Below, in pieces: positions 1-5,560 of a stretch of DNA of 6,556 nt (the stretch's first letter is position 1; every line of letters begins with the position of its first letter). The position numbers and the translations under genes are program-made. This DNA comes from Archangium sp. Lineage in GTDB: Bacteria; Myxococcota; Myxococcia; Myxococcales; Myxococcaceae. Under the pieces are notes generated by a model. That model ran no database searches. It was not told the DNA's origin and saw only the letters and a program-made list of their open reading frames with translations. Location: the NCBI GenBank assembly GCA_016793585.1, contig JAEUJR010000099.1, positions 1-6,556 of the forward strand. Reading direction: 5' to 3'.

Positions 1-498
1 AGCCGATGCACGGCAGACGACGGTGGCGCTCGCGAGCGTGTCAGAGGGGCACGCCGCGGACGGTCCACGGCACGTCTCGGCGACGTCGCACGCTCCAGCC
101 GAGGCGCGGCAGACGACGGTCGCACTCGCGAGCGTGTCAGAGGGGCACGCCGCGGAGGTTCCACTGCACGTCTCGGCGACGTCGCACGCGCCAGCCGATG
201 CGCGGCCCACGACGGTGGCGCTCGCGAGCGTGTCAGCGGGGCACGCCGCTCTTGTTCCCCTGCACGTCTCGGCGACTGCGCACGCGCCGGCCGATGCTCG
301 GCAGACGACGGTGGCACTCGCGAGCGAGTCAGAGGGGCACGCCGCGCTCGTTCCACTGCACGTCTCGGCGACGTCGCACGCGCCAGCTGATGCCCGGCAG
401 ACCACCGTCGGAGCGGCCAGCGCATCGGAAGGACACCCGAGTGCTGATCCATCGCAGACCTCCGCGACGTCGCAGGCGCCGGTCGACGCACGGCAGAC
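1..498 (-). repeat. 96-bp tandem repeat coding for 32-residue disintegrin-like units
   Basis: Five complete units read on the minus strand start at 498, 402, 306, 210 and 114, each 96 bp, and a sixth starts at 18 and leaves the window. Units 2 to 5 are almost identical. Unit 1 is the most diverged and lies next to the preceding module. Conserved unit positions are Cys 2, Arg 3, Cys 9, Asp 10, Glu 13, Cys 15, Gly 17, Cys 22, Pro 23 and Asp 25. Unit 3 has Ala in place of Asp 10, and unit 4 has Gly in place of Cys 2. Near identity at DNA level, with no frame disturbance, points to recent expansion or gene conversion. Confidence 0.93.
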
Positions 499-1020
499 GG
501 TATTGAGCGGTTGCGCAGCCCCCGTGCCGACACACGTCACGATGTCGTTCACGCACTGGAACGTACCGACCTCACACGCGTTCGCGACCGCGCAGGACTG
601 GCCAAGCATCGAGCTGCCGCTGCACCCCACACCAGCGTCAGTCGTCACACCGGCGTCGGTCGTCACGCCAGCGTCGGTCGTCACACCGGCGTCGGTGGTC
701 ACGCCCGCATCGGCCGTCACGCCAGCATCGGTCGTCACGCCCGCATCAGTCGTCACGCCAGCATCGGTCGTCACGCCCGCATCGGTCGTCACGCCAGCAT
801 CGGTCGTCACGCCAGCATCGGTCGTCACGCCAGCATCGGTCGCCACCCCGGCATCGGTCGCCACCCCGGCATCGGTCGTCACGCCGGCGTCGGTCGTCAC
901 GCCAGCATCATCGAGTTCACCGCCATCGGGATCGCTCGGACCACCGCCGCAGTTACAGCCAGCAAGAGACAACACGAGCACAACTGCCGGGAGCAGGTTT
1001 CGAGCGGGGGAGCGATGCAT
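1..1020 (-). CDS. Cysteine-rich lipoprotein with Asp-Ala-Gly stalk and tandem disintegrin-like repeats (C-terminus beyond window)
   Basis: The frame stays open from ATG at 1020 to the left edge (340 codons seen, no stop). Residues 1-22 form a lipoprotein signal peptide: Arg at 3 and 7, a hydrophobic core, and lipobox LAGC with the lipidated Cys at 22. The next residue is Asn rather than Asp, so surface or outer-membrane placement is plausible. A short Gly/Asp segment leads to a low-complexity stalk at residues 38-131 with 16 DAG motifs spaced by V-T-T or close variants. Residues 132-174 form a cysteine-rich module. From residue 175 come five complete 32-residue repeats and the start of a sixth, each with Cys at unit positions 2, 9, 15 and 22 (Cys 2 is lost in the fourth). 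The pattern resembles the C-terminal half of eukaryotic disintegrin domains. No enzyme domain is visible. In-frame starts also exist at 1035 and 1050; 1020 gives the most compact signal peptide and has AAGG six bases upstream. The role is unknown; extracellular binding or adhesion is inference. Confidence 0.85.
   Translation of the reverse strand, partial: MHRSPARNLLPAVVLVLSLAGCNCGGGPSDPDGGELDDAGVTTDAGVTTDAGVATDAGVATDAGVTTDAGVTTDAGVTTDAGVTTDAGVTTDAGVTTDAGVTADAGVTTDAGVTTDAGVTTDAGVTTDAGVGCSGSSMLGQSCAVANACEVGTFQCVNDIVTCVGTGAAQPLNTVCRASTGACDVAEVCDGSALGCPSDALAAPTVVCRASAGACDVAETCSGTSAACPSDSLASATVVCRASAGACAVAETCRGTRAACPADTLASATVVGRASAGACDVAETCSGTSAACPSDTLASATVVCRASAGACDVAETCRGPSAACPSDTLASATVVCRASA
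628..909 (-). repeat. 18-bp tandem repeat coding for the DAGVTT stalk
   Basis: About 15.7 units of 18 bp encode D-A-G-V-T-T on the minus strand, giving 16 DAG motifs. Changes are mostly silent (GAT/GAC, GCT/GCC/GCG, GGC/GGT/GGG). The few amino-acid variants are V-A-T (twice) and V-T-A (once). The period is a multiple of three, so gain or loss of units would keep the reading frame and change only stalk length. The repeat lies between the lipid anchor and the cysteine-rich part, where it would act as a flexible spacer. Confidence 0.95.
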
Positions 1021-1052
1021 GGGATGCCTTACCATGCACCACCTGGTCATCG

Positions 1053-1088
1053 GCTTTCATCGAAATTTTCTGTTTTCAACGAAACACC
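1053..1088 (-). promoter_or_regulatory. AT-rich patch upstream of the repeat lipoprotein, weak promoter candidate
   Basis: The 71-bp gap between the two lipoprotein genes holds a run much richer in A and T than its surroundings, including TTGAAAAC and GAAAATTTC read on the minus strand. TTGAAA could serve as a -35 element, but no good -10 hexamer lies 16-18 bp downstream. The gene may have its own promoter here or be read through from the upstream lipoprotein gene. No terminator-like hairpin with a T-run was seen. Confidence 0.2.
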
Positions 1089-1091
1089 CAC

Positions 1092-2189
1092 TCACGGGTA
1101 GGTGAACGTGAAGATCGGTCGGCCAGCCCCCGCGGCGCCTGCATTGCGCCAGTCAGGGTCGGTCGACTTGAACACGCCGCACATGCCCATCGTGGTCGTG
1201 CCCTTGCGAACCTCGACTTGAAACGGCACCCACTGAATCGGGCTGCAGTTCGCGTAGTGATCGACGCGCACCGCATAGGTTCCCGGAGTCGGCCGCCCAC
1301 CGTCGGTCGGGTAGATGATGTTCTCGATCAGCACGAGATCCATCGTGCAGCCGGCCTGCGAATCGAGATCGAGCGAGCCGAGCGCACAGGCGGGGGTTCG
1401 GTCGCCATACCAGAGCTCGCAGCTGCCTCCGTCGGGCACGGGCTCGTCGAGGTGCAGATCGAGATCCTCCGTCGAGTCCCAGCGCAGCGTCACCTGAAGA
1501 TCGGCCGCCGCGCCGTTGAGCACACACTCGTTCCCCGAGCAGACGAAGCCCTGCGGGCACTCCATGGTGCAGGGCGTGACGCCACCGTCTCGAGGACCAG
1601 GACACGACGGGCCGCCATCGGGGTACGAGACACCCGCGTCGAACGCCACGCCACCGTCGAACACGATGCCGCCATCGGGCCCCGTCACGAAGCACGTCTG
1701 CGTGGCGAGGTTGCAGAAGCGGCTCGGGCAATCGTCGTGGCGAAGACAGCCGACGCAGCGGCTCCCGACGGTGTCGCAGATCGGCGTGGCGCCGCCGCAG
1801 CCGCCGCCATCGGCTACGCACGCCTCGCACTTGCCCAGGCCACCCTGAAACGAGATGTCACAGACGGGCGAGTCGCCGAAACACCCCGACGCCAACGTGC
1901 AGCGAACACAGCGACGGTTCACCTCGTCACAGACGGGCGTCGCGAGCCGGCACGTGCCACACACCGAGGTCTGCCCTGCATCGAACGCGGCGCCCGCGTC
2001 TTCGACCGCGCCCGCATCACGAAGCACGACGCCCGAATCGCCGCGCCCCGCGTCACGCACCGCCTCGACGCAGATGAACTGAATCGGGTCGCAGACGGAG
2101 CCGGGAGCACACGACGTCGACGTGCACCGCGCGGTGTTGCCGCAACCCGCAAGCAGCGCGAGCGCGAGACAGACGAGCGCGGTCTTCAC
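1092..2189 (-). CDS. Cysteine-rich lipoprotein with C-terminal beta domain resembling the YfaP/DUF2135 type
   Basis: This 365-residue protein starts at GTG 2189. The choice rests on GAGG seven bases upstream (2197-2200) and on the signal peptide that begins there, with lipobox LAGC and the lipidated Cys at 16. Residues 22-40 hold a small four-Cys module. A DAG-rich linker follows (45-72), then a cysteine-rich block at 77-166 with repeated C-x2-C and C-x6-C spacings. A second DGG/DAG linker spans 170-204 and another four-Cys cluster 207-222. The C-terminal 135 residues look like a beta domain: TLRWDSTEDLDLHL at 234-247, DLDSQAGC at 274-281 and PGTYAVRVDHY at 302-312. They recall the DUF2135/YfaP-type fold with its W...DLDLH and GxY signatures; this is from memory and moderate. 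No catalytic motif is seen. The start overlaps the stop of a small upstream ORF by four bases. The function is unknown, presumably at the cell surface. Confidence 0.88.
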   Translation of the reverse strand: MKTALVCLALALLAGCGNTARCTSTSCAPGSVCDPIQFICVEAVRDAGRGDSGVVLRDAGAVEDAGAAFDAGQTSVCGTCRLATPVCDEVNRRCVRCTLASGCFGDSPVCDISFQGGLGKCEACVADGGGCGGATPICDTVGSRCVGCLRHDDCPSRFCNLATQTCFVTGPDGGIVFDGGVAFDAGVSYPDGGPSCPGPRDGGVTPCTMECPQGFVCSGNECVLNGAAADLQVTLRWDSTEDLDLHLDEPVPDGGSCELWYGDRTPACALGSLDLDSQAGCTMDLVLIENIIYPTDGGRPTPGTYAVRVDHYANCSPIQWVPFQVEVRKGTTTMGMCGVFKSTDPDWRNAGAAGAGRPIFTFTYP

Positions 2190-2323
2190 GCCACGACCTC
2201 GCCACACGACGTGTCGAACACGAAGTGCTTCAGGGGCAGACACTCCAGCGCCGCGAGCGCGTCGAGGACCGGCACCGAACAACCCGCCGACCCACGCACG
2301 ACGAACGTGCTCCGGCCCTGCAC
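2186..2323 (-). CDS. Candidate 45-residue small protein translationally coupled to the lipoprotein
   Basis: I do not recognise this protein. It would start at GTG 2323 behind a strong ribosome binding site, GAGGAGG at 2331-2337 with seven bases spacing, and end at TGA 2186-2188. That stop overlaps the lipoprotein GTG start as GTGA. By hand count, 40 of its 45 codons end in G or C. In the 15 in-frame codons just upstream (to a possible GTG at 2368) only 8 of 15 do, so composition changes at the chosen start. The product has three cysteines, a leucine-rich stretch around DALAALECLPL and no signal peptide or membrane segment. It could be a coupled small protein, a leader that tunes lipoprotein translation, or a remnant of a longer gene. 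The codon and ribosome-binding signals are real but the ORF is short. Confidence 0.45.
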   Translation of the reverse strand: MQGRSTFVVRGSAGCSVPVLDALAALECLPLKHFVFDTSCGEVVA

Positions 2324-2330
2324 TCCTGGG

Positions 2331-2337
2331 CCTCCTC
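2331..2337 (-). promoter_or_regulatory. Strong ribosome binding site of the small ORF
   Basis: GAGGAGG lies seven bases before GTG 2323 and fixes the start of the 45-residue ORF in preference to the upstream GTG at 2368. The latter has GGAG only four bases away. Confidence 0.5.
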
Positions 2338-2400
2338 GAGCTGCGCAGTCGCTTCGCCACCGGGCCACTCTGCTCCAGGTCGGCCCCCCACGTCAGCCAC

Positions 2401-3696
2401 TCAGGCGGCCTTGCGCCCTTCGACGAGCGAGCGAATGCCGTCGACGGCTGACTCGAGGGCGTTCGACTGCGCCTCGAGATCGTTCACCGCCGTGGCCACC
2501 GTCGCCGCCGCGTCGCCGTTCTTCTGCGTCACCAGGTCCATCTCTCCGACCGCGCCGCCTACGTCGTCGATGCCCTTCGACTGCTCCGACGAGGCGCTCG
2601 AGATGCCCCGCATCAACCGGGCGACCTCGTCGACCGACCGCGCGACCGCCTTGAACTGGGCGCTGGTCTCTTCGACGAGCGCGGCGCCGGCTCTGATGCG
2701 CTGACTCGAGCCATCGAGCAGGCTGGTGACGTCTTTGGCGGCGCTCGCCGTGCGCACCGAGAGCGCGCGCACCTCGTTGGCGACCACCGCGAAACCCGCG
2801 CCCGCGTCGCCCGCCCTCGCCGCTTCGACCGCCGCGTTGAGCGCCAACAGGTTCGTCTGAAACGCGATGTCGTCGATGGTGCGGGTGATGCTCGCGATGG
2901 AGGCGCCGGTGCTGGCGATCTCGCCCATCGTCGACACCAGCTGCGTCATGGTCGCCTCGGCGCCGCCCGCCTTCGACGCCACCTCGTCGACGAGCACCCT
3001 CGCCTGCTGCGCGCTGTCGGCGTTCTGATGCGTCATCGCCGTCAGCTGGCTCATGGCGCTCGAGGTCCTCGCGATGGCGCCGACCTGCGACGAGTAGCCC
3101 TGAGCGAGGGAGCGTGACGAGCCAGCGAGCGCTTCGGTCGCGCCGGCGACGGCGTGCGTCCCATCGGCGAGGGAGATGACGGCGGTGCCCAGACTTCGAG
3201 AGATGCGCCTCGCCGCGATGGAGCCGGCGACGATCACCAGCAGCACGCCGATCGCCCCTGCGCCGACGACGAAGACGCGAATGCTCCAGAGCCGCTCGAC
3301 GAAGGCGCGGTTCTCGCGATGGCTCTCTTCGTCACGCAGCTCGAGCACCTTCGTCAGGGCAGCACGCAGCTCGGTGGCCGGGCGGCGCTCCTGAATGAGG
3401 CGCTCGACCTCGGCCCAGGCGCGGGCTTCTTCAGGGCTGCGCTCGAGGGTTCGGCAGACCGCGGCGGCGCGCTCGACGGCCTGCCAGCCCGCGTCCAGAT
3501 CATGGGCCGACAGCATCCACGTGGTGTCGCGCAGCCTCCACAGCGCTTCGAGCGCCGGCAGCGTCTGCGTGAGCGTGCGCTCGTGCGCGTCGGTACCGAA
3601 CGTCATGCCCACCACGCCAACGCCGGTTCCGACGACCAGCATGCCCGCGACGATGATCGCGGCCCCCGTCAGCTTCGTCTGCAACGTCAGCTGCAT
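2401..3696 (-). CDS. Methyl-accepting chemotaxis protein (two-transmembrane receptor)
   Basis: This 431-residue inner-membrane chemoreceptor would sense a ligand outside the cytoplasm and control a CheA-CheW signalling array. Transmembrane helix 1 is at about 11-33 and helix 2 at about 141-162. Between them are about 107 mainly helical residues, the size of a four-helix-bundle sensor. The cytoplasmic part has the hairpin tip that binds CheA/Che[19 protein letters not shown] at 279-296, followed by [13 protein letters not shown] at 301-313. Residues 163-230 do not show a clear HAMP domain. They run as RRISRSL, then a Ser/Ala-rich helix reaching [12 protein letters not shown] at 221-232, a layout I recall from HAMP-poor receptors. 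The C-terminus ends in EGRKAA without a CheR-binding NWETF-like tail. The start ATG 3696 has GGGGAG five bases upstream. It sits 74 bp downstream of serA, and no che genes are in the window, so the ligand and output are unknown. Confidence 0.95.
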   Translation of the reverse strand: MQLTLQTKLTGAAIIVAGMLVVGTGVGVVGMTFGTDAHERTLTQTLPALEALWRLRDTTWMLSAHDLDAGWQAVERAAAVCRTLERSPEEARAWAEVERLIQERRPATELRAALTKVLELRDEESHRENRAFVERLWSIRVFVVGAGAIGVLLVIVAGSIAARRISRSLGTAVISLADGTHAVAGATEALAGSSRSLAQGYSSQVGAIARTSSAMSQLTAMTHQNADSAQQARVLVDEVASKAGGAEATMTQLVSTMGEIASTGASIASITRTIDDIAFQTNLLALNAAVEAARAGDAGAGFAVVANEVRALSVRTASAAKDVTSLLDGSSQRIRAGAALVEETSAQFKAVARSVDEVARLMRGISSASSEQSKGIDDVGGAVGEMDLVTQKNGDAAATVATAVNDLEAQSNALESAVDGIRSLVEGRKAA

Positions 3697-3770
3697 GCCC
3701 GCTCCCCGTTCTCATGTGTAACGGGGGCACCGGCTCACGCAGCGTCGCGCGCGCGTCAGCTTCGTGACGT

Positions 3771-4982
3771 TCAGCTCAGCGCGCGCGCCTTGATCGTCGT
3801 CGTGAGTTTGAGCAGCGCCTCGGTCACCTGCCCCGTCACGCCGTTGTCGAGATCCATCACGAGGTAGCCGATGTCGGGGTTCGTCGAGAGCAGCTGCGCG
3901 TGAATGTTCGCGTTCGAGTCACCGATGATTCGGTTCACGTCACGCAGCACGCCGGGCACGTTCTGGTGCACGTGAATGAGGCGGAAGGTGCCGCTCGAGG
4001 GCGCGAGCTCGACGTGCGGGAAGTTCACCGAGCCCGCCGACGCGCCGAGCTCGACGTACTTCACGAGGCTGGTGGCCACCTCGCGGCCAATGGCCTCCTG
4101 CGCTTCGAGGGTCGACCCACCGATGTGCGGGGTGAGAATGACGTTGGGCACGTGCTGCAGCGGCGTCACGAAGCCCCTGGCCTCGTTGCCCTCGGGCTCG
4201 TCGGGGTACACGTCGACGGCAGCGCCACCGAGGTGGCCCTTCTTGATCAGCTCGGCCAGCGCCTCGAGATCGACGACGGTGCCGCGGCTCGCGTTGATCA
4301 GGCACGCGTCTTTCTTCATCGCCTCGAGCTGCGCGCGGCCGATCAGGCCCTTCGTCTGCGGCGTCTCGGGCACGTGCAGGGTGACGAAGTCAGAGACCTT
4401 GAGCAGGTCATCGAGCGTCTTGCACGGCGTGTTGTTCGACAGCGGCAGCTTGGTGGCGACGTCGAAGTAGACGACGCGCATGCCGAAGAACTCCGAGAGC
4501 ACGCCGACCTGACTGCCGATGTGGCCGTAGCCGACGATGCCGAGCGTCTTGCCGCGCACCTCGTGAGCGCCAGTGGCCAGCTTCTTCCAGACGCCCTGGT
4601 GCATCTCCATGCTGCGATCGCCGAGCTGCCGCGAGAGCGCGACGATCTCCGAGAGCACGAGCTCGGCCACGCTGCGGGTGTTCGAGAAGGGCGCGTTGAA
4701 CACGCAGACGCCCCGCTTCATCGCCTCGGCCAGCGCGATCTGGTTGGTGCCGATGCAGAAGGCGCCGATGGCCATCAGGTCTTTCGCCTGCGGCGAGTCG
4801 AGCACCTTCTTCGTCACGTTCGTCTTCGACCGAATGCCCAGCACGTTCACGCCGGCGAGCTCCTTGATCAGCTCGTCCTCCTTCAGCGCGGAGTTGACGC
4901 GGCGAACGGTGAAGCCGGCCTCCTTGAGCTGGGCCTCGGCGACGTCGTGAATCTTCTCGAGCAGCAGAACGGTAGGAGCCAT
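3771..4982 (-). CDS. serA: D-3-phosphoglycerate dehydrogenase, E. coli SerA type with ACT domain
   Basis: This 403-residue enzyme oxidises 3-phosphoglycerate to 3-phosphohydroxypyruvate with NAD, the first step of the phosphorylated serine pathway in the cytoplasm. It aligns from end to end with the E. coli enzyme as I remember it (about 410 residues). Visible signatures are GAFCIGTNQ at 73-81, NAPFSNTRSVAELV at 96-109 and the nucleotide-binding GxGxxG in GIVGYGHIG at 148-156. The catalytic set is Arg 233 in NASRGTVVD, Glu 262 in DEPE and His 286 in TPHIGG. The ACT domain, about 333-403, keeps His 339, Asn 341 and Asn 359. These correspond to the serine-binding His 344, Asn 346 and Asn 364 of E. 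coli, so feedback inhibition by serine is likely. ATG 4982 was chosen because it matches the family N-terminus; an in-frame GTG at 5009 would add nine residues and has no ribosome binding site. The 4982 start also lacks a strong one. The gene lies 57 bp after the 114-residue gene. Confidence 0.97.
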   Translation of the reverse strand: MAPTVLLLEKIHDVAEAQLKEAGFTVRRVNSALKEDELIKELAGVNVLGIRSKTNVTKKVLDSPQAKDLMAIGAFCIGTNQIALAEAMKRGVCVFNAPFSNTRSVAELVLSEIVALSRQLGDRSMEMHQGVWKKLATGAHEVRGKTLGIVGYGHIGSQVGVLSEFFGMRVVYFDVATKLPLSNNTPCKTLDDLLKVSDFVTLHVPETPQTKGLIGRAQLEAMKKDACLINASRGTVVDLEALAELIKKGHLGGAAVDVYPDEPEGNEARGFVTPLQHVPNVILTPHIGGSTLEAQEAIGREVATSLVKYVELGASAGSVNFPHVELAPSSGTFRLIHVHQNVPGVLRDVNRIIGDSNANIHAQLLSTNPDIGYLVMDLDNGVTGQVTEALLKLTTTIKARALS

Positions 4983-5039
4983 GGCTCGCGTGTTACCGCG
5001 ACGCGTCACGGAGTCAACGAGCGTCGGTCTGCCGAACCG

Positions 5040-5384
5040 TCAGTTCAGCAGCTCGGGCACCCGGCGCGTCGCCGCTTCCCGCGCGTCGAACAGCTCGATG
5101 CCCTGCCGCGTGAGAATGAAGCGCACCAGCCCTTCGCCACGCTCGGTGTCGAGGTTCGCTTCGAAGACGGGGCCGCTCACCGTGCCGACGAGCGCCTCCT
5201 GCTTCAGGTTCTTGAGCTGCCCGTGGGCGAGCTGATGGTCGACGTGACCCAGGCCGCCGCCCGTCTTGTAGAGCTCGAGCGCGACGCGGTGGAGCGCCAG
5301 CGCCAAGCCCTGATCGAGCGGAAACGTCGACGTGAGCACGCTCACCAGCACCCAATACGGCACATCGTCCTCTTGCTGGGCCAT
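5040..5384 (-). CDS. Conserved-looking 114-residue protein of unknown function upstream of serA
   Basis: I do not recognise the family. The protein is soluble-looking, with no signal peptide or membrane helix. It opens with an acidic MAQQEDD, then a helical stretch through DQGLALALHRVALELYK at 24-40, a glycine- and histidine-rich segment (GGGLGHVDHQLAHG, 42-55), and probable strands ending in RFILTRQGIELFDAR at 88-102. The last part could suggest a winged-helix-like end, but this is speculation. Codons are strongly G/C-ending and the frame fills the space between the divergent region and serA. ATG 5384 has no clear ribosome binding site. Promoter signals would lie in the 176-bp spacer, which has a 12-bp palindrome just upstream of the start. 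Co-transcription with serA is plausible from orientation and the 57-bp gap. Confidence 0.8.
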   Translation of the reverse strand: MAQQEDDVPYWVLVSVLTSTFPLDQGLALALHRVALELYKTGGGLGHVDHQLAHGQLKNLKQEALVGTVSGPVFEANLDTERGEGLVRFILTRQGIELFDAREAATRRVPELLN

Positions 5385-5385
5385 C

Positions 5386-5397
5386 GCTGACGTCAGC
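5386..5397. promoter_or_regulatory. Perfect 12-bp palindrome next to the start of the 114-residue gene
   Basis: GCTGACGTCAGC is a perfect dyad one base upstream of ATG 5384, in the spacer between two divergent genes. It could be an operator or a stem that covers the ribosome binding site. It may also be chance in GC-rich DNA. Confidence 0.25.
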
Positions 5398-5472
5398 TAG
5401 CGACGGCCCGGGTGCGATGCAAGCCGACACTGTGGCCTTCCCACGCGGATTCGCTCAAGAAATCGGGTGGAC

Positions 5473-5486
5473 TTTCGACCTCGAAA
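5473..5486. promoter_or_regulatory. Inverted repeat TTTCGA-CC-TCGAAA in the divergent spacer
   Basis: This is a perfect inverted repeat with six-base arms and a two-base spacer, 75 bp before the GTG of the outer-membrane gene. Its size and position fit an operator for a dimeric regulator. No matching second copy was seen. Clear -35/-10 elements could not be assigned in the spacer. Confidence 0.3.
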
Positions 5487-5507
5487 TGCGCAGAACCACC
5501 CGCATTC
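5483..5507 (+). other. Possible leader hairpin before the outer-membrane gene
   Basis: CGAAATGCG at 5483-5491 can pair with CGCATTCG at 5500-5507, with one bulged A and an eight-base loop, in what would be the transcript leader if the start of transcription is upstream. There is no T-run, so it is not an intrinsic terminator. Its left arm overlaps the 5473-5486 dyad. Confidence 0.2.
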
Positions 5508-5545
5508 GTGGCGGCCTCGTCGCACCCAACAGCCGCCTGTCGCTC

Positions 5546-5551
5546 AAGGAG
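5546..5551 (+). promoter_or_regulatory. Ribosome binding site of the outer-membrane protein
   Basis: AAGGAG lies nine bases before GTG 5561. With the signal peptide that begins there, it selects this start over the in-frame ATG at 5486, which would place 25 extra residues before the signal sequence. Confidence 0.7.
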
Positions 5552-5560
5552 CCTTTCATC

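Noticed and set aside
628..909. Possible CRISPR array because of regular short repeats
   Set aside because: The repeats are 18 bp, directly adjacent with no unique spacers, and stay in frame inside a coding sequence.
23..1105. Long plus-strand frame with a repeated Pro-Ala-Ser-Val-Val-Thr stretch
   Set aside because: It is the antisense reading of the repeat lipoprotein. It has no signal peptide or ribosome binding site, and the minus-strand reading has a clean lipobox and regular cysteine periodicity.
2190..2360. N-terminal extension of the upstream lipoprotein to a start at 2360
   Set aside because: The added 57 residues are Arg-rich and would bury the lipoprotein signal peptide; GTG 2189 has a good ribosome binding site and begins exactly at the signal peptide.
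1218..2654. Long plus-strand frame of 478 codons
   Set aside because: It is antisense to the lipoprotein, small ORF and chemoreceptor end, is very rich in Arg and Ala, and has no recognisable domain.
3697..3770. Possible intrinsic terminator between serA and the chemoreceptor gene
   Set aside because: The alternating CG run looks structured, but the repeated GCGTC copies are in the same orientation and no T-run follows.
3900..5390. Plus-strand frame of 496 codons opposite serA
   Set aside because: It mirrors serA codon composition in GC-rich DNA; the product is Arg/His/Leu/Asp-rich without any motif, while the other strand encodes an unmistakable enzyme.
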